A DNA stretch of 59,389 nt from an uncultured Clostridia bacterium (GCA_937915925.1 CALGGM010000121.1:1-59389), one strand, 5' to 3'. Counted from the first letter of the stretch, positions 6,546 to 15,293 are shown. Numbers and translations are program-made. Notes: generated by a model from the sequence alone, not told the origin.

Positions 6546-9065
6546 ATGAAAAGAAGGATTTGGGTACTGTTGCTGTGCGCGGTCATGCTGTTCAGCATAA
6601 TCCCCGCCGCGCTTGCGGAGGAGGAAGCGGAGACCGAAAAGGCAACAAAATATCTGGAGATTAACAGCAAGAATTTCCCGGATGAAAATCTGCGGGCGTG
6701 TATCATCGAGAACTGCGAGGTCAGCGGCGATGAGAACAGCGGCTATTACATGACCAAGGCGCAGATGCAGGCGGTGAAGGAACTGGATATCTACTGGTTG
6801 GATATCAAATCGCTCGCGGGCATCGAACGGTTTACGGAGCTTGAGAGACTCGAATTGGGCGGATTGTACGAGATGCAGCCGTACAACTTCAAGCAGCTGA
6901 AAAAGCTGAAGGAGTTCCATGCCGAGGAAATTGGTCTTTCTTCGATCGACTTTTCCGGCATGACGACGCTGGTGCGGGCTTACATCTTCTCCGACAAGGG
7001 AGAGAATCCCGCAGAGATGATCAATTTTACCAACTGTACCAACCTTACGAATATCGAAACAGACGCCAAGGTCGTGAACGTGAAGGGCTGTAAAAAGCTG
7101 GAGACGCTGTATCTGATCAACTACAGTGACCGTCCGTTCGGCACGGCGCAGAACCTCAGCGACTGCACCGCATTGAAGCGTTTTGCATGCTATGTGGACG
7201 GCACGATCGACCTTTCCAAGCTGAAGGAACTGACCGTGCTGCTGCTCGGCGGCTCGATCAGCTCGTTGGATCTTTCCAAGAATACGAAGCTCGAAGCGCT
7301 CTCTTTGGGAGGCAATATGTCCTTCAGCGGATATTCCGGAGAGACGGACAGAGCGATAGACGAGGAGCAGGAGGACGAAGCGGTCGTTTCGGAAGCGCAG
7401 AAAGCCGCGGACGAGCGCGTCAAGGAGGAAGCGCAGAAGGGCGCGAAGTATAATTACGAAGCGGAATACGCCGAAAAGACGCTGAAATCGTTGGACGTCA
7501 GCAAGAACACGGCGCTGGAGTATCTGTATCTGAATTGCCTTTCGCTTTCGAGCGTCGATGTCAGCAAGAACCTCCGGCTGAACAGCCTGAACATGCGCTG
7601 CCCGCGCTTTACGGCGATCGACGTCAGCAAGAACGGCGAGCTTGTGAGACTTACTGTTCACTGCGCGCTCACAAGTCTGGACGTCACCAAGAATACGAAG
7701 CTGACGCACCTGTACTGCGGAGAAAACCCGATCGGCGCGCTCGATCTTTCGAACAATCCGGAGCTTAGCACTCTGTACTGCAACCGGTGTGAAATGACGG
7801 CGCTGGATGTGAGCCATAATCCGAAGCTCAGTTACATCTATGCGGCGTACAATCATCTGACCTCGATCGATCTCAGCTCCTGCCCGGAATGTCAAGTTTC
7901 CGGCTACGGGCAGACGGTGCTGGCGGATCGCAAAATGGAGCAAAACGGCGACGCCTATACCTTTGCATTGAAGACGTTCATCGGGGCGGATCCCTTCCGA
8001 ACCGAAGAGAACTGGGAAGGTGTTTGGGAGGAAGTCTATACAACCGAAACGGATTCTTCGTCCGACGCAATGATTCGCGACGGCATCGAATATGATCGGG
8101 CGACCGGCGTCGTCACGGCGGACCACAGCCTCAACAACCTGCATTATGTGTTCGATTCCGGAAAGGGTACGCTGAGCGTCGGAATCTTCTTCCCGCTCGA
8201 CGACGATGTGAAGGTCGAATTGGTCGGGTATGACTATAATTATTATTACGGCATTGTAACCAGCGACGAGTACGACGTAGTGGAATTTAAGGATGCGACG
8301 CCGTACCTGGTGTTTACCGAGGACAGAGCGTACGAGCCGCGGTATCGCGTGATCACGGCGGACGGCGTGATCGTCGATCCGGCGTATTACAACGTGTCAT
8401 TCCAAAACAACGATAAGCCCGGCACCGCGACGCTCAACGTCACGATGAAGCAGTCCGGCAAGAGTGCGAGCACGTGGTTCAAGCTCTATCTGCCGCCGAC
8501 CGAGAAGACCTCGATCGCGAACGTGAAGAACGGCATCAAGGTCGACTGGAGTGCCGTTCCGAACGCGAAGGGCTACGTCATCTATCGCCGCGCGTGGAAC
8601 CTGACCTCGTCCGGCTGGACGGTTTTCACCCGCTGGAACAATACGACCGCTACGTCATGGACCGACACCAAGGTCTACGCCGGTACGCGCTATCAGTACG
8701 GCATCAAGGCGTACTTCGACGATCCGATGGATAACTTCAACCTCGGCATGGTGGGACCGCTGAAGACGACGGTTCGCATCACCTCGCGCACGCTGAACGC
8801 CGTGACCGCGGGAAAGAAGAGCATGACCGTGAAGTGGGACGGTTCCAAGTACTTCACCGGCTATCAGATCAAGTACGCGACCGACAAGAACTTCACGAAG
8901 GACGTCGTCGCGGTCAAGGTCACCGATCCGGCGGCGTACAGCACCGTGATCAAGAACCTGACCTCCGGCAAGACCTACTATGTCACGGTCCGCTCGTATC
9001 ATGTGTTCGAGGGCATGACATACTTCGGCGAGTGGTCGAACGTGCTGTCCTGCAAGGTCAAGTAG
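6546..9065 (+). CDS. Internalin-like leucine-rich-repeat secreted protein
   Basis: Protein of 839 aa with a signal peptide ending near AALAEEE (residue 25). LRR units with the pattern LxxLDVSKNxxLxxLxL run from about residue 75 to 460 (for example TALDVSHNPKLSYIYAAYNHLTSIDLSS). A highly charged, probably helical segment of about 50 residues (261-311, rich in E, K, A) interrupts the LRR array. A middle region of unknown fold follows (about 460-640), then two fibronectin-III-like domains (650-839) that are close to identical with the tail of the BspA-type protein at 1572. No cell-wall anchor motif is visible. SD GGGAGG, 7 bp before the ATG. Likely role: surface adhesion or sensing under control of the neighbouring sigma factor (inferred). 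Confidence 0.85.
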   Translation: MKRRIWVLLLCAVMLFSIIPAALAEEEAETEKATKYLEINSKNFPDENLRACIIENCEVSGDENSGYYMTKAQMQAVKELDIYWLDIKSLAGIERFTELERLELGGLYEMQPYNFKQLKKLKEFHAEEIGLSSIDFSGMTTLVRAYIFSDKGENPAEMINFTNCTNLTNIETDAKVVNVKGCKKLETLYLINYSDRPFGTAQNLSDCTALKRFACYVDGTIDLSKLKELTVLLLGGSISSLDLSKNTKLEALSLGGNMSFSGYSGETDRAIDEEQEDEAVVSEAQKAADERVKEEAQKGAKYNYEAEYAEKTLKSLDVSKNTALEYLYLNCLSLSSVDVSKNLRLNSLNMRCPRFTAIDVSKNGELVRLTVHCALTSLDVTKNTKLTHLYCGENPIGALDLSNNPELSTLYCNRCEMTALDVSHNPKLSYIYAAYNHLTSIDLSSCPECQVSGYGQTVLADRKMEQNGDAYTFALKTFIGADPFRTEENWEGVWEEVYTTETDSSSDAMIRDGIEYDRATGVVTADHSLNNLHYVFDSGKGTLSVGIFFPLDDDVKVELVGYDYNYYYGIVTSDEYDVVEFKDATPYLVFTEDRAYEPRYRVITADGVIVDPAYYNVSFQNNDKPGTATLNVTMKQSGKSASTWFKLYLPPTEKTSIANVKNGIKVDWSAVPNAKGYVIYRRAWNLTSSGWTVFTRWNNTTATSWTDTKVYAGTRYQYGIKAYFDDPMDNFNLGMVGPLKTTVRITSRTLNAVTAGKKSMTVKWDGSKYFTGYQIKYATDKNFTKDVVAVKVTDPAAYSTVIKNLTSGKTYYVTVRSYHVFEGMTYFGEWSNVLSCKVK

Positions 9066-9129
9066 ATTCTTCCGATCCGCGGCGGGGACACCTCTCCTCA
9101 CCATCCGTTTCTCCCGCCGCGGAGAATTG

Positions 9130-9174
9130 AAAACGGGGCTGTTAAGAAACTGCAATTCTTAACAGCCCCGTTTT
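9130..9174. terminator. Strong bidirectional terminator
   Basis: A perfect 19 bp stem (9130-9148 with 9156-9174) around GGGGCTGTTAAG with A run and T run at its two ends. It lies between the plus-strand LRR gene and the minus-strand reductase and can serve both directions. The motif GGGCTGTTAAGAA also forms the inverted repeat at 43900/44029. Confidence 0.85.
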
Positions 9175-9216
9175 TGATGAATTGCGGTTTTGCCGCATGA
9201 ATTGGCTTCGCCGCGA
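9175..9216 (+). repeat. Mini-hairpin array A2 (CATGAATTG linker type)
   Basis: Two stem-loops, GCGG/CCGC and GGC/GCC, each introduced by ATGAATTG, begin at the end of the terminator T run. Same family as A1; again placed just after the terminator of an LRR gene. Confidence 0.6.
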
Positions 9217-9512
9217 AACCGCTTCGTTACAGCGGATCGCGCGCTCTTGCCTCCCCTGTGTAAGGGGAGAGATGGCGACGCGCGAGTAACGCGCGACGGC
9301 ACCGCTGAAACGAAGCGAAGCGGAGTGTAATACGGCAGCCGAAGGCTGACGGAAGGGTTGTTGTGTGCAACCATATAAACTGTACAACCCCTCAGTCTCG
9401 GCAAGCCTCGACAGCTCCCCTTGCACAGGGGAGCCAAGCTGCTATTCAAGCTGTTTGAAAATCACCTTTTCAAGAATCGCTCTTCTGCCGCCCTTATCAA
9501 CAGCCCGATGCA
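9217..9512. repeat. Dispersed-repeat region after the LRR gene
   Basis: No gene is visible. The stretch holds a GATCGCGCGCT-type block, the pair TCCCCTGTGTAAGGGGA, a CGCTGAAACGAAGCGAAGCG block, GCAGCCGAAGGCTGACGGAAGGG, and the common element of this genome built from ACAACCCCTCAGTC...AGCTCCCCTTGCACAGGGGAG (9395-9435). These pieces recur at 10094, 11618, 20878, 23371, 33454, 46196, 47775, 57664 and 59275. Confidence 0.7.
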
Positions 9513-10076
9513 TCAGCCGAGCGTGCGGTCGATCTCTGCCTCAGCGGAGAGAAGGATCGCTTCGGGATCCGCGCCGAAGATGTCGAGCCCTTCCGCGCAG
9601 AACAGCGTCGCGATCTCGATCCCGTAAAACTCCCTGCCGAGCGCTTCGACATAGCCGAAGCCGAAGGCGTGGCTCCGCACCGGACCGCCGGCGGTCGCGA
9701 CGTAAAAGAGCCGTTTTGCGCGGCAGAGCGGGATGGGAATATCGCTGTCGCCGTACTTGAAGGTCAGCCCGACGACGTTGATTTGCTCAAAATACTGTTT
9801 CAGCGCGGCGGGGAAGGAGAGATCCCAATGCGGCGCAGCGACGACGACCGCGTCCGCGCGGGCAAACTGCTTTGCAAGATCGAACATCGGATCGGAAAAA
9901 TCACCCGCCGCAATGCAGGCGTCGCGCTTTTTTAAGAACGCCTCGTTCGTTTTCGGAAAGTCGATCTCTTCAAGCCGCACCGTTTCCACCGTATCGTTGA
10001 GGTGCGAGAGCACGCGGCGACAGAGCCGTTTTGTGCGTGAATCCTTTCGCACGCACGCGTCGATCAACAGGATCAT
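9513..10076 (-). CDS. NAD(P)H-dependent flavin oxidoreductase (azoreductase/flavodoxin-like fold)
   Basis: Protein of 187 aa with a flavodoxin-like N-terminus (MILLIDACVRKDSRTKRL, the FMN phosphate loop region) and the segment APHWDLSFPAALKQYFEQI, which resembles P-x-Y-N-x-x-x-P-A-x-L-K in FMN-dependent NADH azoreductases and quinone reductases. Length fits the family. Expected reaction: two-electron reduction of quinones, azo or nitro compounds with NAD(P)H, in the cytoplasm; the natural substrate is unknown. SD GGGAGG stands 6 bp before the ATG. It is downstream of the mal gene but separated by a terminator and repeats, so it is probably an independent unit. Confidence 0.75.
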   Translation of the reverse strand: MILLIDACVRKDSRTKRLCRRVLSHLNDTVETVRLEEIDFPKTNEAFLKKRDACIAAGDFSDPMFDLAKQFARADAVVVAAPHWDLSFPAALKQYFEQINVVGLTFKYGDSDIPIPLCRAKRLFYVATAGGPVRSHAFGFGYVEALGREFYGIEIATLFCAEGLDIFGADPEAILLSAEAEIDRTLG

Positions 10077-10093
10077 AGGTTGCCTCCCTTATT

Positions 10094-10196
10094 TGACCCT
10101 CCCTTGCCAGGGAGGGTGGATCGCGAAGCGAGACGGGAGGGTAGTTCTCCCCTTCCGTCAGCCTTCGGCTGCCACCTCCCCCGTCAGGTGGAGGTA
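10094..10196. repeat. Dispersed repeats between reductase and mal
   Basis: Contains CCCTCCCTTGCCAGGGAGGG, an AGACGGGAGGGTAG motif and CTTCCGTCAGCCTTCGGCTG, all members of the short repeats scattered through the intergenic spaces here. No coding potential is seen. Confidence 0.6.
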
Positions 10197-10230
10197 TATT
10201 TTTATATCCGCATTATACTATAAACGGTCA

Positions 10231-10269
10231 CCAAAAAACAAGAAAGCGATCCCAAATGGGGCCGCTTTC
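10231..10269 (-). terminator. Intrinsic terminator of the glm/mal operon
   Basis: Read on the minus strand, GAAAGCGGCCCC pairs with GGGATCGCTTTC (10242-10269, one mismatch and one wobble) and is followed by a T-rich run TTGTTTTTTGG (10231-10241). It lies 10 bp past the mal stop codon. Confidence 0.8.
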
Positions 10270-10278
10270 GGTTCGTTC

Positions 10279-11532
10279 TTATGCTCTTGCCTTCTTCGCC
10301 TTGAGGTAGGCGAGGATGCGCTGCATCTCGTTGTAGACGATCATGTAGCCCTCGTCGACGCCCATGCCGGGCTTTGCGAGGATCTGATCGGGACGGGTCG
10401 CCATCGCGCACTGTACGCAGACCTGCGCCGAGCGGTCGGTCTCGTTGCACGTGCCGCCCTGATACGCGCCGATGCCCTTTTCCTTGCAGTACAGGACCGC
10501 TTCGATCGTGTTGTTGATGCCGCCGAGGTCGGGCGTCTTGATCTGCACCATGTGACCCGCCTTGTTGTCGGCGAAGTACTTGATGTCCTCAAGCGTGTTG
10601 CACCATTCGTCCGCAACGATCTCCACGTTGATGCCGCGGTCGTCAAGCTCCTTGGTGATCGCTTTCAGTGCCAGCATCTGCTTTTCGCGGTCCTCGACGT
10701 CCATCGGGCCTTCGATGCGCAGGTGGAACGGCTTTGCCGCCTCTTCGAGCTTCGCCATGTAGTCCGCCATCGCGGTATAGTTGTCGTTGCCGAATGCCGC
10801 GCCGATCGTGCCGTACACGTCGATGTGGAAGATGGGGCAGTAGTCCTCGGAGGTGCGAAGCGCAAGGACGCGGTCGCGAAGCCATGCAACGTAGTCCAAC
10901 AGCAGCTCACCGTGCTCGCCGAGCTTCGTCTTGACGTTGTTGATCAACGCGTGCGGCAAAATCTGTGCGCCCTTGATGATCATCTTGTCGGAGTTCGTGT
11001 AGCGGTCGTCGCCGGACTGCGTGAACACGTCAAGCGGCTTTTCCTCGATCGTGCAGCCGTATTCGTCCGCCACGACCTCGCACATCATGCGGTGCGTGGA
11101 TTTTGCGACGGCGTCTAAAAGCGCCTGCGTCATGCCGTAACGGATCGCGGTGTGAAGACGCTTGCCGTTCACGGTGATCGCTTCGAGATCCGCGGCGAGC
11201 TTGCGGAAGTTGTCCGCCTCGCGGCCGATGAGCTGCGGCTTGATGTAGGTCTCGATGATCGGGATGAAGTCCTTTGCAAGGAACAGAGGATCGCGGCCGC
11301 CGCAGCCAGAATACTGCACCGCCGCGCAGTCGCCGAACGCGATCTGACCGTCTTCGAGGACGAGCATCACGGAGATGGATTCGCCGGGCTGACGCACGGA
11401 GGTAAAGCCCTCGGTCTTCGGCTCGCCGATGTACGCCGCGCCGTCGGACTTTGCGCCCGCCTTGATGGCGCGCTGATCGTCAAAGTAGAAGCCGGTACGG
11501 CCTGCGGAACAAATAACGTCGATGATTTTCAT
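10279..11532 (-). CDS. mal: Methylaspartate ammonia-lyase
   Basis: Protein of 417 aa, the usual length of 3-methylaspartase (EC 4.3.1.2), which removes ammonia from L-threo-3-methylaspartate to give mesaconate. Enolase-superfamily signatures are present: metal ligands D238 (FHIDVYG), E274 (RIEGP) and D308 (VADEW), general base K332 in QIKTPDLGG, and H194 in ILPHAL. It follows glmE on the same strand but a 331 bp spacer full of repeats intervenes; gene order glmS-glmL-glmE-mal is the one known from Clostridium tetanomorphum. SD of the AAAGGCG type lies before the ATG. It acts in the cytoplasm as the second step of glutamate fermentation after glutamate mutase. Confidence 0.95.
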   Translation of the reverse strand: MKIIDVICSAGRTGFYFDDQRAIKAGAKSDGAAYIGEPKTEGFTSVRQPGESISVMLVLEDGQIAFGDCAAVQYSGCGGRDPLFLAKDFIPIIETYIKPQLIGREADNFRKLAADLEAITVNGKRLHTAIRYGMTQALLDAVAKSTHRMMCEVVADEYGCTIEEKPLDVFTQSGDDRYTNSDKMIIKGAQILPHALINNVKTKLGEHGELLLDYVAWLRDRVLALRTSEDYCPIFHIDVYGTIGAAFGNDNYTAMADYMAKLEEAAKPFHLRIEGPMDVEDREKQMLALKAITKELDDRGINVEIVADEWCNTLEDIKYFADNKAGHMVQIKTPDLGGINNTIEAVLYCKEKGIGAYQGGTCNETDRSAQVCVQCAMATRPDQILAKPGMGVDEGYMIVYNEMQRILAYLKAKKARA

Positions 11533-11863
11533 GTTTTCGCCTTTCTGTAAATAATGATTATGAAAGCTCTTTCGAGTTGATTATACGTTTTACACCTCAT
11601 CCGGCTCGAGGCACGGGCGACAACCCCTCAGTCGCCTTCGGCGCCAGCTCCCCTTGCACAGGGGAGCCAAGAAGATAGCCGACAGCGTAACGGGAGAAAC
11701 CGGGTCTTGCCTTCCCTGTGCAACGGGGCAGCGATCCGAGCGCCCCGCAGTGCGGGGAGGAGCGAGGTGAGCTGCGACCGAAACAGGAAGTTGAAGAAGC
11801 GCAGCGACGCGCAACGACCATGTTTCGGGATTGGGTGGATGCCGCAGGCAGACGGGAGGGTTG
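11533..11863. repeat. Repeat-filled spacer between glmE and mal
   Basis: No gene is visible. It holds the ACAACCCCTCAGTC...CTTGCACAGGGGAG element (11618-11672) and one copy of a longer dispersed repeat (11711-11835: CAGCGATCCGAGCG...GACGCGCAACGACCATG). That longer repeat has a second copy at 47961-48126 with a 50 bp insertion. The spacer may uncouple mal expression from glmE. Confidence 0.7.
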
Positions 11864-13315
11864 TTATGCCCTCGGACGACCGACAAGCCGACCCTTGCTG
11901 ATGGCATACACGTCGTCGATGACCATCTGGAACGTCGCGTTGCGCTTTTCCGCCTTCGCGCGCTCCGCGATTTTTGCGCGGTGGTACGCCTTGATCTCGT
12001 CGGTGAAGGGCAGATTGCCCATTTCGAGGATGCGGATCGCGCCGTCGTTGTCTCTGGCGGGAAGCATCTTGCCCGCATTGAAGCGCGAGGGCGCAAACGG
12101 GATGTCGAGCACGCCGCACAGCACCGCCTTGACGCAGCCGTCCGCGATGTCGCCATTGCCGAGCTCGAAGCACTTGTCGAGAATGCAGCGCGTTTCCATG
12201 CGGATCATCTCTTTTTCTTCCTCTAAGTTCGAAGCCGTGCAGACCTGATCACTGAGCATATGGATCACCTGCTTGGTGCAGCGAAGACCCTGCGCGTTTG
12301 CTTCCATCGTGGGAACGCCCGCCGCCTCGTGCGGGGTCTTCACGATGACCTTGGTCGCTTTACTGAGCGCCGCCGTCGCGCTGCCCCAGCTGATGACGCC
12401 GAACGCCTTTGCTTCGTCCTGCGGGAAGCCGCCCATCCACTGATGGAACACGGTGGTGACGCACATGTCCGTGTGACCCGCCTTTTCAAGATACTCGTTG
12501 GTGAGCTCTTCGAGCACGCGGATCGCCGCGACGTCCTGCACGAGGTTGCCGCACTGACCGTAGCCGACGGTGATGTTCTTGACGCCCTGCTCGGCTGCCA
12601 AAAGCGCTTCGATGATCGCGACCGCGTTCGAAATGCAGGCGGGAACGAGCGTGCCGGTCAGAGGACCGTACGGCTCGCGGTTGATGGGAACGCCCGCTTC
12701 CTCATAGATGCCGGTGAGACGGTCGACGTACTGCCAGTCCGCGATCGTCTTTTCCATCGGGACGTTCTTTGCGTACGGCAGGTTATAGGAGATGCCGCCG
12801 CCCTCGTAGCTGGTGAAGCCGCCGGCGTATGCGATCTCGGTCAGAAGCCTTGCGTCCGGCGTGCCGTGACGCACCTGGATCGGCGTGTCCAAAGCGTTGA
12901 TCAGCCGTCTGCAGCCCTCGACGCCGTGGTTGACCGCCGGGAAGCCGTTCAGCATGGAGCGGCGCTCCTTGATCGATTCACGGATGCCGTTCTCCGCCTC
13001 CTGATAGCGGTTCTGGCGCGTGTAGCTGTCGATCGTGGTGGGCAGAAGATCCGCTTCGCCCTTGTCCTGCAGATAGGTCAGAAGCTTGATCTGCGCGTCG
13101 ATCAGCGCCACGCCTGCGCGCGGCTGGATCAGCGTAATGCCCTTCTCCTTCGCGTCGATCAGTTTTTTCGAAAAGACCTTATGCTCCGGAAGCGATTTGT
13201 GGAACGCGATCGCTTCGGAAAGATCGACGTCCGCGCCAGTCGGCCACTGCTTTAAAACCTCTTCCCGAATGCTGTTGAATTCATCGTCGGGGATCCGCTT
13301 ATTTTGTACCGTCAT
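11864..13315 (-). CDS. glmE: Glutamate mutase (methylaspartate mutase) E subunit
   Basis: Protein of 483 aa, the usual length for the epsilon subunit of adenosylcobalamin-dependent glutamate mutase (EC 5.4.99.1), which converts L-glutamate to L-threo-3-methylaspartate. Family blocks are clear: QPRAGVALIDAQI, NGFPAVNHG, QVRHGTPDARLL, GGGISYNLPYAK and NREPYGPLTGTLVP. It forms the TIM-barrel catalytic subunit that works with GlmS. The start overlaps the end of glmL by 17 bp, showing translational coupling. Confidence is high because all three mutase genes and the lyase are adjacent. Confidence 0.96.
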   Translation of the reverse strand: MTVQNKRIPDDEFNSIREEVLKQWPTGADVDLSEAIAFHKSLPEHKVFSKKLIDAKEKGITLIQPRAGVALIDAQIKLLTYLQDKGEADLLPTTIDSYTRQNRYQEAENGIRESIKERRSMLNGFPAVNHGVEGCRRLINALDTPIQVRHGTPDARLLTEIAYAGGFTSYEGGGISYNLPYAKNVPMEKTIADWQYVDRLTGIYEEAGVPINREPYGPLTGTLVPACISNAVAIIEALLAAEQGVKNITVGYGQCGNLVQDVAAIRVLEELTNEYLEKAGHTDMCVTTVFHQWMGGFPQDEAKAFGVISWGSATAALSKATKVIVKTPHEAAGVPTMEANAQGLRCTKQVIHMLSDQVCTASNLEEEKEMIRMETRCILDKCFELGNGDIADGCVKAVLCGVLDIPFAPSRFNAGKMLPARDNDGAIRILEMGNLPFTDEIKAYHRAKIAERAKAEKRNATFQMVIDDVYAISKGRLVGRPRA

Positions 13316-14687
13316 CTTTTACTAACTCCTCTTTTAAAATGGTGAGCGCCGCGTCCGGATAATACTGGGACAGCAGTCCCATTGCGGCGATGATGTAGGT
13401 TCTGTCCACGAGCACCTCGCACGATCTCGGCTTCAAAGAGGCGGGATCCTCCTCGTCGAAAAAGCCGTAGGATGCGATGCGTCCCGTGTGCGCCGTGTGG
13501 ATCAGCGAGCCGCCGGTCACGATGAACCGACGGACGTTCAAAAGGTTCTTGCCCGTCTGCACAAGCTGCAGTCCGCCGAGCCCGAAGATCTCGGAAAGCC
13601 GTCCCGCGTGCCGCGTCATCGCGACCCGCACCGCCATGCTCGCAAGCGCTTCGTCCGCGCGCTGTGTTTCGTCGTCGAACGGCAGCATGTCCGTGTGCGT
13701 CGCAAAGAGATCAACGATTTCCGAAAGGCGTTCCTCGGAAAGATCTGCGATCGCCGCGGTCTTTTTGAGCCCCGCCGCGTCGATGATGCCGCGGATGCTG
13801 TAGCGCATGCCGATGTCGCCCTCGACCGTGCGCTTGATGTACGGTTCGGGAAGCCCGCGCAGCGCGGTTTTCGGATCGTCCGGAAGCCCGTCCGCGACGG
13901 AGTACACGTCCGTGGTCGCGCCGCCGACGTCCACCGCCACGAGATCGCCGATTCCCCGCTGCGTTTCGGTGCCTTCTGCCAAAAGCTTGATCGCCGCCAT
14001 GACCGCGCTCGGCGTGGGCATGAGAATGCCGGAGATGAGCTCGCTCGCTTTACTGAGCCCTTTTGCCTGCACGATGCGGTTTAAGAAGACCTCGCGGATC
14101 TCCTTTTGCGTCGGTTCGATGTTCAGCACCCCGAACGAGGGCATGACGTTTTCCGCGATATGCACCTCGCGTCCTTCGAGGATGCGCTGACAGGTGCGCG
14201 CCGCGTTGCGGTTGCCCGCAAGGATGATCGGGTAATCGCCGCCGATCTCGCGGAGCACGCGCGCGTTATGCGTGATGCACTCGGTGTTGCCGCCGTCCGT
14301 GCCGCCGACGAGCAAAAAGATGTCAGGATTGAGCTCTTTAATCTCGTCCGCGTCGTCCTCGTTGAGCTTGAAGGAATAGGTTTTCAAAACCTTTGCGCCT
14401 GCGCCCAAGGAAGCGGTTTTCGCTGCCTCCGCGGTGAGCTCCGGAACGAGCCCGCTTGCGAGCATCCGTAAGCCTCCTGCGGCGCTTGAGCAGGCGTAGC
14501 GCGCGCAAAAATCGAGCTTGCCCGTCTGCGCTTCGAGTTTACAAAGCGCGTCGGCAAGCCCGTCGTTGATGTCGGTCTCTACGGTCGTATACGAATTTGC
14601 GGTCCCCAAAAGACGCGGGGCGTCGACGTCCGCCGCGGTGACCTTGGTATAGGTGCTGCCGAAATCGATCAAAAGAACAGGCTTCAT
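13299..14687 (-). CDS. glmL: Glutamate mutase chaperone/reactivase GlmL (MutL)
   Basis: Protein of 462 aa of the ASKHA-type MutL family. The ATP phosphate-binding start (LLIDFGSTYTKVTA) and LLVGGTDGGN and VDVGGATTDVYSV segments are visible. In characterised clusters this gene lies between glmS and glmE; its product is thought to protect or reactivate the B12 enzyme. It sits 18 bp after glmS and overlaps glmE by 17 bp. Confidence 0.93.
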   Translation of the reverse strand: MKPVLLIDFGSTYTKVTAADVDAPRLLGTANSYTTVETDINDGLADALCKLEAQTGKLDFCARYACSSAAGGLRMLASGLVPELTAEAAKTASLGAGAKVLKTYSFKLNEDDADEIKELNPDIFLLVGGTDGGNTECITHNARVLREIGGDYPIILAGNRNAARTCQRILEGREVHIAENVMPSFGVLNIEPTQKEIREVFLNRIVQAKGLSKASELISGILMPTPSAVMAAIKLLAEGTETQRGIGDLVAVDVGGATTDVYSVADGLPDDPKTALRGLPEPYIKRTVEGDIGMRYSIRGIIDAAGLKKTAAIADLSEERLSEIVDLFATHTDMLPFDDETQRADEALASMAVRVAMTRHAGRLSEIFGLGGLQLVQTGKNLLNVRRFIVTGGSLIHTAHTGRIASYGFFDEEDPASLKPRSCEVLVDRTYIIAAMGLLSQYYPDAALTILKEELVKDDGTK

Positions 14688-14705
14688 CGCGTCAGCTCCC
14701 GGGGA

Positions 14706-15128
14706 TCAGTCCTCCACATGCAGGTCTTTTTTGAGATACGCAATGTCCACTTCGGGAGGGGTTCCCGGCGGGAAGGAGCGGTCAAAGCCCATCGCCTTGA
14801 AGCGCTTCTCGACCTCTTCAAACGGCTGTTTGCCGATGACGATGTTTCCGCCGACGTACAGCAGGATATGCTCGAGACCCGCCTCGTCGCACTTCTCGCG
14901 AAGTCCGCGGCAGTCGAGCTCGCCCTGACCGTACAGGGAAGAGACCACGATCGCGTCCGCGTTCGTTTCGATCGCGGCGTTGATGAACTCCTCCTGCGAG
15001 ACCATGACGCCGAGATTGACGACGTTAAAGCCCGCGTCGGTAAAAGCATGGTACAGGATCTGGTTGCCGACGGCGTGGACGTCCGCGCCGATGACGCCGA
15101 TGACCAGCGTTTTCTTTTGCTTTTCCAT
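14706..15128 (-). CDS. glmS: Glutamate mutase S subunit (cobalamin-binding)
   Basis: Protein of 140 aa when started at the ATG at 15128, which has an SD GAGGAG 6 bp upstream; longer in-frame starts lack family support. The cobalamin lower-ligand motif DxHxxG is present as D16-V-H18-A-V-G21, followed by SSLYGQGE and VGGNIVIGK, which wrap the nucleotide tail in this family. It binds adenosylcobalamin and joins GlmE to form active glutamate mutase. It is first in the operon, 73 bp downstream of a good SigA-type promoter. No cobalamin riboswitch is seen in the short leader. Confidence 0.96.
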   Translation of the reverse strand: MEKQKKTLVIGVIGADVHAVGNQILYHAFTDAGFNVVNLGVMVSQEEFINAAIETNADAIVVSSLYGQGELDCRGLREKCDEAGLEHILLYVGGNIVIGKQPFEEVEKRFKAMGFDRSFPPGTPPEVDIAYLKKDLHVED

Positions 15129-15186
15129 GATGCTCCTCATAAAATTTTTACGCGCTCTGCGCTGTTTTTGCAGGCATTGCACCATT

Positions 15187-15196
15187 GTGTATACAC
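15187..15196. promoter_or_regulatory. Palindrome GTGTATACAC at the glm start site
   Basis: A perfect 10 bp palindrome lies just downstream of the glm -10 box, where transcription should begin. GntR-type regulators often bind palindromes centred on TATA, so it could be an operator; no regulator gene is adjacent. Confidence 0.4.
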
Positions 15197-15200
15197 GGGG

Positions 15201-15229
15201 ATGATACGACGAATATGCGGTAAAGTCAA
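15201..15229 (-). promoter_or_regulatory. SigA-type promoter of the glm operon
   Basis: On the minus strand TTGACT (15224-15229), 17 bp, TATCAT (15201-15206). A second TATAAT (15244-15249) lies further upstream and could be a weaker second promoter. Confidence 0.65.
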
Positions 15230-15293
15230 GCCCGCACGCGAATATTATACAGTATATTATTCCGCCGTCGAACCATCGGAAAAATCGGGCGGT

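Noticed and set aside
6450..8144. Long minus-strand open frame across the LRR gene
   Set aside because: GC-rich shadow of the LRR coding sequence, no SD, no family match; the plus frame has a signal peptide and repeats.
15129..15293. Cobalamin riboswitch upstream of glmS
   Set aside because: The leader is short and has no B12-box-like conserved core; only a promoter and palindrome are seen.
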